Below, in pieces: positions 35,234 to 45,200 of a DNA stretch of 64,000 nt. The notes beneath the pieces are model-generated. The model was given only the letters and a program-made list of their open reading frames with translations. It had not been told where the DNA came from and ran no database searches. Source of the stretch: Bacilli bacterium (GTDB lineage: Bacteria > Bacillota_I > Bacilli_A > RFN20 > CAG-826); the NCBI GenBank assembly GCA_035326105.1, contig DAOKYO010000001.1, positions 1 to 64,000 of the forward strand. The letters run 5' to 3'. The number at the start of each line of letters is the position of its first letter. The stretch's first letter is position 1. The position numbers were made by a program, and so were the translations under genes.

Positions 35234-36898
35234 TTAGGCTAATTTGTCAAAACTTATGTTTACCCCTTCCTCAGTTAAGGAAGTGACAGCAAAGCGGAAA
35301 CCAAGTTGCGCGCCGCTGTCGAGTTTATAATTCGTAAATGAATCATAACCGAAGGTGTCACCCTCTTGGAAAAGGAAACTGTTGGAGGCTAAGTTATAGT
35401 AGCCCAGCGTCCGATCGGAAGAACCTTGTTGGCGAATTTTCGTTTTTAAAGTTCCGCGATCGCCCGGTTCCATAATTGAAATAAGTTTAAAGGCCGGGTT
35501 CATGGAGTAACTCTTCGTATTGTAGTGAGCCAATCCTTGATAATAATTACTTTCCCCAACCGCATCAATATAATCGATTAAGGTAAAGGTAACATCGTTG
35601 CCGCTGACCGAGTATGAATACTCCGCAATCCGGGCATCAACGTGGTAAATCTTCACTCCATATTCACTGTAATTAAGCGGATAATAACCGGCGTATCTGC
35701 TGGTCGCGTCTTTTTCATTCAAAATTGTCGGCGCATAGAATTCAAGTAAAATGTATTCTCCATACACCTGATTCCTGTAGTTAGGTGCAAGTAATACAAA
35801 CTGACCATTAAGATTGGATGGCTCCAAGGTAAGTGAAGTTGAATCCGTAACAACGATAGGATCCGCCCAGCCGAGAATCCATTTCGACCAGATATTGTGA
35901 TCACCGATGTTATAGTCCATCATATCAAGACCGCCTAAAGCTTCATAGTCGACGGTTGGCTCATCGTAGGTATAGTAATCTTCTAGGCCCATTAAATGAC
36001 CGGTCTCATGGATAAAGGTATGCGCATCAACTTTAGCGGTGCCGTTAGCAATGCTTGCGTAGTTCCATGTTCCGGACGAACTTTTATATTCCGCCTCAAA
36101 CATAAACTGCCAACTTGCCCACATAAAGTTGAAAGGAACCGGCGAAGCCACATTGGCGTTATTGTCGGTCCAAGTCACGTAGGCCCAATAGAAATCATCG
36201 TCGGACGAAGTTGCGTCACCGGAAATACTGGCACTATAGATTAGATAAACAGCGTCAACATAACCATCGCCATCCGTATCATATTGCTTGGTCGATTCTT
36301 CTCCGTTGACACTCTTATACCACTCAACTGCATTATTGACGATATCATGAACGTTAGCAGTTCCGCCGGCAGCGGCTTCTGATTTGCTTAAGCCGCAACT
36401 CCACCAATCGGTAACCTCTCCGCTAAAATTTAAATGATTAAAACTTGAAACTGAATAGTATTCAGCCAAGGAATACCAACTGGTTGTGCCGGTTTCCCCA
36501 AAGAAAGTATCATGGATATAAGAGCGAATTTGTTCGGCTCCTCCGGGCAGACTTGATGCCGGAGCATCCGTAAATTCGACTGGAATAACCAATAACTTTT
36601 GGTCTCCAGTTGAAGGCATATCCACATACCCATCCGAGGTGCGGACATCATAGTGAGTGGAACCGGTCAAATACTCTGATGAGTTCAACTGATAATAATT
36701 GCTTGGTGTATTGGGGTGATTGACAATCTCAATCGAACTGGACGCTTCAGACGAAGGCGTTGATTCACTGGTTGTACTTTCACTAACACTGGTATTTGAC
36801 TCGCCAGAAGTTACTTCACTACTGCTCCCTCCCCCATTTGCGCAGCCAACGATCAATAAAGCCGAGGCTACTGGAATTAATAAACGAATTTTTTTCAT
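35234..36898 (-). CDS. M6-like metalloprotease lipoprotein, copy 3
   Basis: The 554-residue protein is the longest of the three paralogues. It has a signal peptide with lipobox LIVGC (Cys19), then a Ser/Thr/Glu-rich spacer of about 40 residues that may carry the domain away from the membrane. The zinc motif is HTFIHETGHLMGLEDYYT (HExxH near residue 300), the turn GGLDMMDYNIGDHNIWSK, and the calcium-type loop YDTDGDGYVDAVYLIYS. GAGGA lies 6-7 bases before the ATG. It is the first protease gene in transcription order, followed by a terminator. The three proteins are intact, with all catalytic motifs retained. Confidence 0.88.
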   Translation of the reverse strand: MKKIRLLIPVASALLIVGCANGGGSSSEVTSGESNTSVSESTTSESTPSSEASSSIEIVNHPNTPSNYYQLNSSEYLTGSTHYDVRTSDGYVDMPSTGDQKLLVIPVEFTDAPASSLPGGAEQIRSYIHDTFFGETGTTSWYSLAEYYSVSSFNHLNFSGEVTDWWSCGLSKSEAAAGGTANVHDIVNNAVEWYKSVNGEESTKQYDTDGDGYVDAVYLIYSASISGDATSSDDDFYWAYVTWTDNNANVASPVPFNFMWASWQFMFEAEYKSSSGTWNYASIANGTAKVDAHTFIHETGHLMGLEDYYTYDEPTVDYEALGGLDMMDYNIGDHNIWSKWILGWADPIVVTDSTSLTLEPSNLNGQFVLLAPNYRNQVYGEYILLEFYAPTILNEKDATSRYAGYYPLNYSEYGVKIYHVDARIAEYSYSVSGNDVTFTLIDYIDAVGESNYYQGLAHYNTKSYSMNPAFKLISIMEPGDRGTLKTKIRQQGSSDRTLGYYNLASNSFLFQEGDTFGYDSFTNYKLDSGAQLGFRFAVTSLTEEGVNISFDKLA

Positions 36899-36970
36899 AC
36901 TCTATCCTCTTTTCATGTATGCTTACGTTATTACTAAGTGTCATTGAGGGCAATCAAAAACTATCTTTGT

Positions 36971-38287
36971 TTATTGTGAAAGCGGTTTCTTTTTTTTGGC
37001 CGGCCAAAACGATTGTACAAGTAGCAAAATGACAAGTATTGGAATGAAACCGGGAACATAAAAGCCCGTTCCAAAGGGAATAAAATGACCGAAACGATCA
37101 CAGTAAATTAAATCAAAAATCAACACTAATTCGCCCATTATAAATATTCCGGTTAAAACATATTCCTTAATTCTATCGGCAGATATATTTATGGCAATTG
37201 ACCCCTTAAAAATCGGCTTTATGATGACAAGTATTAATTCTAAAGAAATTAAAACGATGAACACATTGGGACTAAAGGTTTTAAGCATTCCTAAAATTAA
37301 CGGCACTATGAATGCGGTCAACAAAAGAATAATCGCATAGATCAAAATCAAGACCGGTTTTCTTGATTTTTGCGCTTTAGTATCTTTATTTAAAATATCG
37401 ATCGGAGAAAAAGCAAAAAGGCTTAATATCATCGTTATCAATAGTGACTGTGAATTCATCTCCCGGTCCTTGTCTATATTTTCTTTTAGATCATAACTAT
37501 TTAGAAAATATACGAAGGTCGTCGGTAGTATAACTAGAATACTAGTCAAATCAAAATGAAGAAAACTTAGCGGCTTGATGAGTAAAAAGAAAGATGATTG
37601 ATAGGTGTCCCAGGCAAAAGAAGTCTCGACAATATGCGGAAAATCTAGGAGGGAGCGGTTGCCTATCGCTTCGACAAGGCCAAAAAGCAAAAGTAAAAAC
37701 AGAAGCGCAAATGAGATTATCCGCAATACATTCGGCCTTGATTTCACCTTAAGAATACGTACAACCGCCAGCGCACAACCGATCACGGTCAGGGCTAATA
37801 ACGGCCAGTTGATTAAAGAAAACGTATTCAACTGAGTGAAGATTAAAACAATTAAGCCCCCTATAATGAAGAAAACTTTTAAAGCCTGACGGATTTTTAA
37901 GGGCAAGAAATGCTTCATTATCCTTGGCGGCAAAAAATGAAAAATAATTGACAGAAGAATAAAAAAGATTCCCGCTAACCAAAAAGTAACAATCAGTCCG
38001 CCACGGTATATGCTGATTTCGCTTTCACTGCCGCTGCCCGTAAAAAAGAAAAGAAGCATCACAATTGGTCCAATAAAGAGCGGATCTAATCGAATAAAAA
38101 AATCCTTTGATCCGGCAAACTTCACAATAAGCGATAGCGCAATCATCAATAATAAAATGGCCGGAAAAAGATCCGGCATAAACATAAAAAACATCAAACC
38201 GCTTAAAAGCAAGATAAAATATTCCTTTAGAGCCTTTAAAAGGGAATCTGTCATTTCTGCTTTGAAGGGAAGGCCTAATTTAATCAT
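36971..38287 (-). CDS. Polytopic membrane protein of unknown function
   Basis: The 438-residue protein has about 12 hydrophobic segments and little else. Short conserved-looking stretches in loops are SGSESEISIYRGG and NSYDLKENIDKDREMNSQSL. A distant tie to nucleobase permeases (NCS2) is conceivable from the general layout but I cannot support it with motifs. No Shine-Dalgarno site precedes the ATG; a TATAAT ends only 9 bases upstream, so the transcript may start almost at the initiation codon. It lies between rpoC and the protease genes, where Bacilli normally carry an L7Ae-type gene. Confidence 0.65.
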   Translation of the reverse strand: MIKLGLPFKAEMTDSLLKALKEYFILLLSGLMFFMFMPDLFPAILLLMIALSLIVKFAGSKDFFIRLDPLFIGPIVMLLFFFTGSGSESEISIYRGGLIVTFWLAGIFFILLSIIFHFLPPRIMKHFLPLKIRQALKVFFIIGGLIVLIFTQLNTFSLINWPLLALTVIGCALAVVRILKVKSRPNVLRIISFALLFLLLLFGLVEAIGNRSLLDFPHIVETSFAWDTYQSSFFLLIKPLSFLHFDLTSILVILPTTFVYFLNSYDLKENIDKDREMNSQSLLITMILSLFAFSPIDILNKDTKAQKSRKPVLILIYAIILLLTAFIVPLILGMLKTFSPNVFIVLISLELILVIIKPIFKGSIAINISADRIKEYVLTGIFIMGELVLIFDLIYCDRFGHFIPFGTGFYVPGFIPILVILLLVQSFWPAKKKKPLSQ

Positions 38288-38296
38288 AATGTCTAT

Positions 38297-38326
38297 ATTA
38301 TATATTTTTTTTGGCCTCTAGGACAA
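38297..38326 (-). promoter_or_regulatory. Promoter giving a probable leaderless mRNA
   Basis: On the minus strand TTGTCC and TATAAT are 18 bp apart, the -10 box ending about 9 bases before the ATG at 38287. Transcription would start at or within about 4 bases of the ATG, which fits the absence of a ribosome binding site. Confidence 0.5.
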
Positions 38327-38328
38327 AA

Positions 38329-38356
38329 AAACCCACCTAAATTTTTAGGTGGGTTT
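38329..38356. terminator. Terminator after rpoC
   Basis: An 11-bp stem (38330-38340 with 38345-38355, four-base loop) built on CCCACC/GGTGGG is followed on the minus strand by seven T. It lies 11 bp past the rpoC stop. Confidence 0.9.
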
Positions 38357-38366
38357 ATCTTACGAA

Positions 38367-41300
38367 TTACTTATCGTAATCGCTTTTATAATGATCATCA
38401 ACCTCTTCCATTTTTTCGCGAACTTCAAAGGCGTCAAGCATACCCGTTTCTTCCTCGCGCGTAAGCATGCCCCGACCCGCAGGAATGAGCTTGCCGGTAA
38501 TGACATTTTCCTTCAAGCCATGAAGAGGATCAATCTTGCCCTTAATCGCCGCATCGGTAAGAACCCGGGTTGTCTCTTGGAAGGAAGCTGCAGAGAGGAA
38601 ACTTTCCGTTTCCAATGCCGCCTTGGTAATTCCAAGAATTAATGGCCGAGCAACCGCTGGCCGTTTGCCTTCGTTAAGCGCCTGCTCATTAATATCGGTA
38701 AAGCGAATGACATTGACCCGCATTCCCGGTAATAATTCAGTATCACCGCCATCGACGACAACGACTTTACGCAACATTTGCCGAATGATAACTTCAATGT
38801 GCTTATCGGAAATATTGACCGCGGCTGAAACTCGATAAACCTTCTGAACTTCATTGAGAATATAGTTTTCAACCGCCGTAATATCACTGACCTCAAGTAA
38901 CTTCTTCGGAGAGATTGTTCCCTCCGTCAACCGTTCGCCATTCTTGACCTCTTGCTTCATGCTCACCCGTAAACGGGCTCCGTAGTTAGTGAGGTAAGTC
39001 TTGCTTTCAAGATCGTTTTTAACTTCAATCGTAAAGCGTCCGTTGCTCTCCGAAATGCCCGATACAACACCGGATATTTCCGAAATGACGGCTTCACCTT
39101 TTGGATTGCGAGCTTCAAATAATTCTTGAACCCGAGGTAGACCTTGCGTAACGTCTTCTCCACCGGCAACACCGCCGGTATGGAAGGTACGCATCGTCAA
39201 TTGGGTACCGGGTTCGCTGATAGATTGAGCGGCCATAACGCCGACCGCATCGCCAATTTCAACTTCTTTGCCCGTTGCCAAGTTACGACCGTAGCAGTGA
39301 CGGCAAACTCCGTCCTTGGTTTCGCAACCGAACAATGAACGAATTTCGACTGATTCAACATTGGAGTTGCCAACTCGTTTGGCATCATCTTCGTTAATCA
39401 ACGTATTGCCCTTAATAAGCAATTCACCCGTTTTCGGATCGACAATATCCCGAACCGCATACCGGCCGATAAGCCGATCGGCTAAGGAGACAATAACTGA
39501 TTTTTGTCCTTGCTTGGTCTCACTGATTTCCGTGACAACAAAGCCATGATCGGAATGACAATCGTCCTCCCGAACGATGACATCTTGTGCTACGTCGACA
39601 AGTCTACGCGTTAAGTAGCCTGAGTCGGCGGTTTTTAATGCGGTATCAGCACCGCCCTTACGAGAACCGTGTGAGGCGATAAAGAACTCGGAAACGGAGA
39701 TTCCCTCCCGGAAACAGGATTTAATCGGAAGCTCAATCGTATCACCATTTGGCGAACTCATAAGTCCCCGCATACCTTCAAGCTGCAAGAAGTTCGAGAT
39801 GTTACCGCGAGCTCCGGAATCCTTCATCATAAATAGAGGGTTGTGTTTATCGGCATCAAACTGAATGGTCAAGGCATCCTTAACTTTATCCGACACATCC
39901 TGCCATGTTTCAATGACGTGAGCATGACGTTCCGTTTCGGTAAGCAGGCCTTTTGCAAACGCATGGTTAATCTTAGCCACTTGCGCATCGCCGTTAGCAA
40001 TAATTTGATTCTTGCCTTCAACAAGACGAATATCCGCGATACCGACCGTAAGTCCCGCCACCGTAGAGAAACGGAATCCCTGGTCCTTGATTTTATCAAG
40101 TACAGCGGATGTTTTCGAAGTTCCATAGCGGTGGAAAACACTGTCGATTATTCTGGAAATATCGCCTTTTTTAACGGGGGAACGCAGAGGAATTGAAGCG
40201 ATCGCTGACTTAATATCCGTTCCTCTAGGAACAAAGAATTTAATCAAATCGTTTTCAAGGTTCTCTTTTGTCGGCTCGTTGACATAAGGGAAATCGGCCG
40301 GGAAAATTAGGTTAAAGATAATCTTGCCGACGGTCGTTAACATATAGGAGTTGTTCATCTCGACGGTAAAGCCTTTTTTCTTCAAGGCCGAGCCCGGAAT
40401 GGCAATTCGGTTGTGAAGATGCACTTGCTTAGTCTGATAGGCTAAAAGCACCTCTTCAATTGATTTAAAAACCTTGCCTTCACTTGCGGCATACATATCG
40501 TAAAGAGCGGCTTCTTCCTCGTCGCCGCGCGCCCGATCATCCTCGGCCCGCTTGCTAAATTCTTCCTTATCTTCTTCGGTCGTAAGGTAATAGTTACCGA
40601 TAACCATATCTTGAGAAGGAGTGACAATTGGTCGGCCGTCTTTCGGGCCAAGAATATTGTTGCTGGCCAGCATAAGATCCAATGCTTCCTCTTGAGCGGC
40701 TTTGCCCAAAGGAACGTGAACCGCCATCTGGTCACCATCAAAGTCAGCATTGAAACCAGTACAAACTAGAGGGTGAAGACGAATTGCCCTTCCCTGAACC
40801 AGAACCGGTTGGAAAGCCTGAATACCTAGACGGTGAAGCGTTGGGGCCCGGTTTAGTAAAACTGGGTGTTCGCCAATAATCCGCTCGATAATATCGAAAA
40901 CCGATTCATCATATTTATCGATTAACTTGTCAGCATTCCGATGCCCGTTGGCTTTGCCTTCGGTAATTAAAACACTGGCGATAAAAGGACGGAATAGTTG
41001 AATTGCCATTTCGACCGGAATACCGCATTGATACATCTTTAAGCTTGGACCGACGGCAATAACCGAACGTCCGGAATAGTCGACCCGCTTACCTAGAAGA
41101 TTCTGCCGGAAACGACCTTGTTTACCTTTTAAGGCACTGGAAAGAGATTTTAAAGGCCGACCGCCGCTGCCGGTGACCGGTTTGTTTCTCCGTCCGTTAT
41201 CAATCAAAGCATCAACCGCTTCCTGAAGCATCCGCTTTTCGTTCATAAGAATGACGCTGGGCGCATTCATTTCAATCAGTTTCTTAAGCCGGTTGTTACG

Positions 41301-42221
41301 GGTAATAACCCGACGATATAAGTCATTTAAGTCGCTGGTGGCAAACCGACCGCCATCAAGTTGAAGCATCGGACGTAAATCCGGTGGAATAACCGGAATG
41401 ACGTCTAAAATCATCCATTCGGGACGATTCTCTGAATTACGGAAAGCTTCGATAACTTCAAGACGTTTAACATCTTTCTGCCGCCGTTGTCCGGTGGAGT
41501 TTTTGAGCGATTCCGTAATGCCATTAAACTCCTTGTCGAGATCAATCTCTTTCAAAAGACGCTTAATAGCTTCCGCACCTTCGCCAAATTCGGCTCCCGT
41601 ATATTTAGAAATAAATTTTGAAACCGTGTAAAAGTCGAATGGTTGGGCAACATTTTCCATCTTAGCCACAATCTCTTCAGCTTGAGCGGCCTCGTAGGAA
41701 CCTTCGGGAAGGGTATCCTTGAATTCCTGAATCGTAAGTTTAAAGACATCACGGGCAACCTTCTCATCCAAATATTCCTTATAATAAAGAACCTTAGATG
41801 TACCTGGGTTTAAACAAATGTGTCCGGCAAAATAGATAACTTCCTCTAATTGCTTGGGAGACACGTCAAGGATTAATCCCATGCGCGATGGAATTCCCTT
41901 TAAATACCAAATGTGGGAGCAGGGTGAGGCAAGTTCAATATGCCCCATTCTTTCCCGCCGCACTTCGCTCGAAATAACTTCAACGCCGCACTTTTCGCAA
42001 ACGATATTACGATTGCGTGAGCGCTTATACTTTCCGCAGTGACACTCATAGTCCTTGCTAGGACCAAAAATGCGTTCACAAAATAAGCCTTCCATTTCCG
42101 GCTTTTGAGACCGGTAGTTAATGGTCTCGGGCTTTTTTACCTCACCATGAGACCAGGAACGGATTTTTTCGGGGGAGGCCAGGCCCACTTTCATAGCCGC
42201 CAGGCGATTTACATCAAACAT
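38367..42221 (-). CDS. rpoC: DNA-directed RNA polymerase subunit beta'
   Basis: The 1284-residue subunit carries the catalytic magnesium triad in NADFDGDQMAVH (about residue 470), the N-terminal zinc-binding cysteines (CHCGKYK with CEKCGVEV) and the second zinc site (CETKDGVCRHCYG), and the bridge and trigger regions (GARGNISNFLQLEGMRGLM, TMRTFHTGGVAGG). It is longer than the Bacillus protein (about 1200). It begins 15 bp after rpoB with AAGGAGG upstream. Confidence 0.99.
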   Translation of the reverse strand: MFDVNRLAAMKVGLASPEKIRSWSHGEVKKPETINYRSQKPEMEGLFCERIFGPSKDYECHCGKYKRSRNRNIVCEKCGVEVISSEVRRERMGHIELASPCSHIWYLKGIPSRMGLILDVSPKQLEEVIYFAGHICLNPGTSKVLYYKEYLDEKVARDVFKLTIQEFKDTLPEGSYEAAQAEEIVAKMENVAQPFDFYTVSKFISKYTGAEFGEGAEAIKRLLKEIDLDKEFNGITESLKNSTGQRRQKDVKRLEVIEAFRNSENRPEWMILDVIPVIPPDLRPMLQLDGGRFATSDLNDLYRRVITRNNRLKKLIEMNAPSVILMNEKRMLQEAVDALIDNGRRNKPVTGSGGRPLKSLSSALKGKQGRFRQNLLGKRVDYSGRSVIAVGPSLKMYQCGIPVEMAIQLFRPFIASVLITEGKANGHRNADKLIDKYDESVFDIIERIIGEHPVLLNRAPTLHRLGIQAFQPVLVQGRAIRLHPLVCTGFNADFDGDQMAVHVPLGKAAQEEALDLMLASNNILGPKDGRPIVTPSQDMVIGNYYLTTEEDKEEFSKRAEDDRARGDEEEAALYDMYAASEGKVFKSIEEVLLAYQTKQVHLHNRIAIPGSALKKKGFTVEMNNSYMLTTVGKIIFNLIFPADFPYVNEPTKENLENDLIKFFVPRGTDIKSAIASIPLRSPVKKGDISRIIDSVFHRYGTSKTSAVLDKIKDQGFRFSTVAGLTVGIADIRLVEGKNQIIANGDAQVAKINHAFAKGLLTETERHAHVIETWQDVSDKVKDALTIQFDADKHNPLFMMKDSGARGNISNFLQLEGMRGLMSSPNGDTIELPIKSCFREGISVSEFFIASHGSRKGGADTALKTADSGYLTRRLVDVAQDVIVREDDCHSDHGFVVTEISETKQGQKSVIVSLADRLIGRYAVRDIVDPKTGELLIKGNTLINEDDAKRVGNSNVESVEIRSLFGCETKDGVCRHCYGRNLATGKEVEIGDAVGVMAAQSISEPGTQLTMRTFHTGGVAGGEDVTQGLPRVQELFEARNPKGEAVISEISGVVSGISESNGRFTIEVKNDLESKTYLTNYGARLRVSMKQEVKNGERLTEGTISPKKLLEVSDITAVENYILNEVQKVYRVSAAVNISDKHIEVIIRQMLRKVVVVDGGDTELLPGMRVNVIRFTDINEQALNEGKRPAVARPLILGITKAALETESFLSAASFQETTRVLTDAAIKGKIDPLHGLKENVITGKLIPAGRGMLTREEETGMLDAFEVREKMEEVDDHYKSDYDK

Positions 42222-42236
42222 TTTTCATTCCTCCTT

Positions 42237-45200
42237 TTATTCTCCGTCTGCAATGGTAGACGTTAATTCCGTTTCATCCACGACAATCTCTTCTTGATCA
42301 TCGCCTTCGTCTTTATCGCGGATTGAACGACGAATACGTCTTTCCTCTTCGATATTATCTTTGGCGATTTGGTTGAGATCGATGGAACTACCATCCGAAT
42401 CGAGCAATTGAACATCAAGCGCAAGTCCTTGGAATTCTTTGGTTAGAACCTTGAAAGATTCTGGAATGCCGGGTTGCGGAAGCGGCCGACCCTTAATGAT
42501 TGACTCATAGGCCCGACGACGCCCAACACGGTCATCCGACTTGATGGTAAGAATTTCCTGCAGAGTATGAGCCGCTCCATAGGCTTCGAGCGCCCAAACT
42601 TCCATTTCACCGAATCTCTGACCGCCATTTTGTGCTTTACCACCGAGTGGTTGTTGAGTGACAAGGCTATATGGTCCGGTCGCCCGAGCATGTAGTTTAT
42701 CATCAACCATGTGTACCAATTTAATCATATACATAACGCCGACACTGATTCGTTCATCAAAACGTTCACCGGTACGGCCATCATAAAGAATGGTTTTTCC
42801 GTCCTTGGGAAGTCCGGCCTCATTCATGAGCGCGAAAATTTCCTCATTGCTCATTCCGTCAAAAACGGGAGTTGCAATCTTGATTCCCAAACGCTTGCAG
42901 GCCATGCCTAAGTGAATTTCCAAAATCTGACCGATGTTCATCCGTGAAGGAACTCCGAGTGGATTCAACATGATATCCACGGGTGTGCCATCCGGCAGGA
43001 ATGGCATATCTTCTTCCGGAAGAATGCGAGAAATAACACCCTTGTTACCATGCCGTCCGCTCATCTTATCACCCTCGGAAATCTTCCGTTTTTGAGCAAT
43101 ATAAACGCGAACAACTTGATCGACACCCGGAGGTAACTCATCTCCGGCTTTACGAGTGAATATTTTTACGTCAACAACCGTTCCGGCTCCGCCATGCGGA
43201 ACCCGAAGGGATGTATCTTTTCCTTCTTTAGCCTTGTCAGAGGCTATTGCCATCATCAGTTTTTCAACCGGAGAAGGTTCACTTTGTCCCTTTGGCGTGG
43301 TCTTGCCAACGATAATATCGCCTTCTTTGACCTCCGCTCCAGGAACAATAATTCCCCGTTCATCCAGATACTTCTTCGCATCTTCACCCACGTTTGGAAT
43401 GTCGCGGGTAATCTCTTCTTTACCAAGTTTGGTTTCCCGGCATTTGACATCGTATTCTTCGATATGAATAGAAGTGTAGACGTCGTCTTTCACAAGTCTT
43501 TCACTCATGATAACCGCGTCTTCATAGTTGTATCCGTTCCAAGTCATAAAAGCTATCGTGACATTTTGTCCGAGGGCTAAATCGCCATTCTCCATCGCTG
43601 GTCCATCGGCGATAACGTCACCCGTCTTAATCACTTGGCCAATATTGACTATCGGTTTTTGGTTGAAGCAGGTTCCTTGGTTACTACGGGCATATTTTTG
43701 AAGCAGATAAACCTTCTTCGTGCCGTTCTCATCAACGATAATTTTCCGTGAATCGACATAAGTGACAATGCCATCGGCTTTGGCCACGACGGAAGATCCG
43801 CTGTCGTGGGCAATCTTCGCTTCCATACCCGTGCCAACAAAAGGCGCGTGTGGTCTTAATAGTGGCAGCGCCTGACGTTGCATGTTCGCACCCATAAGGG
43901 CCCGCATCGCATCATCGTTTTCAAGGAAAGGAATACAGGCGGCCGCAATCGAGACAATCTGTTTAGGGGAAACGTCAATATAATCAATTTTAGTTGGAGA
44001 CACAACAATGTTTTCGCCATCATGACGAGCTACGACATTTTCATCAATAATAATGTTATCCGCATTCAGCTTGACATTGGCTTGGGCAATAACAAATTCG
44101 CGCTCCTGATCGGCCGATAAGTACTCACTGCGATCAAGAACTTTTCCGGTTCCTCTTTCCACTTTCCGATACGGAGTTTCAAGGAAACCATACTTGTTGA
44201 CCTTTGCATAGCAAGCGAGGTTATTAATAAGACCGATGTTTTGACCTTCTGGGGTTTCAATCGGACAGATACGACCATAATGTGAATAGTGAACGTCACG
44301 AACCTCAAAACTGGCTCTGTCTCTTGTAAGACCGCCAGGTCCTAAAGCCGATAACCGACGTTTATTCGTTAATTCCGCGAGCGGATTGGTTTGATCCATA
44401 AACTGCGAAAGTTGCGAACTGGCAAAGAATTCTTTAATACTCGCCGTTAATGGACGAATATTAACTAATGATTGCGGAGTCACGGAATCAATTTCACTAA
44501 TGGACATTTTTTCTTTAACGGCCTTGGCCATTTTTGAAAGTCCGATCCGGAACTGATTTTGAATTAATTCTCCGACGCAGCGAACACGACGATTGCCCAA
44601 ATGGTCAATGTCATCCGTTTGGCCGATGCCAAATTGAATATTCATAAAATAAGAGAACGTAGCAATCATGTCGGGGATTGTCACACATTGATCAGAAAGG
44701 GTCAAATCCGTTCCCACAATAGAAACGATTCTCTCTTTCTTATCATTAGTATAGACTTTGACTACATTAACCGCGTCATGTGAATCTAGAGATTGATTGA
44801 TGGAAATATGCTCGACATGAGCACCTTTCTCAAAGAATTTTTGAGCTTGTAAATCCTCGACTATTTCCTTAGTTAATAAGGTTTCGGCAGGGAAAACAAT
44901 CTCTCCATCGGCACTGACGAGATTTTCCGCTAAAATCATGTCCGTTAAACGGTTATAAATGCCTAATTTCTTAGCAAATTTATAACGTCCAGCCCGTCCC
45001 AAATCATAGCGTTTATGATCGAAGAATTTCTGCACGATAAAGTTGGCAATTCCTTCTTCAGTCGACGGTTCTCCCGGCTTAAGTTTCCGGAAAATTTCAA
45101 AAAGAGCTTGATTTGAACTCCGTGTTTCCGCATCTTTGCGCAAGGTGAGTTCCAACGGAGACAATTCGTCATCTCCCTTTTCATCCGCTTTCTTTTTACG

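Noticed and set aside
43194..43580. A 128-codon open frame on the plus strand inside rpoB
   Set aside because: It is antisense to a conserved rpoB region, has no ribosome site and its sequence is explained by codon bias of the opposite strand.
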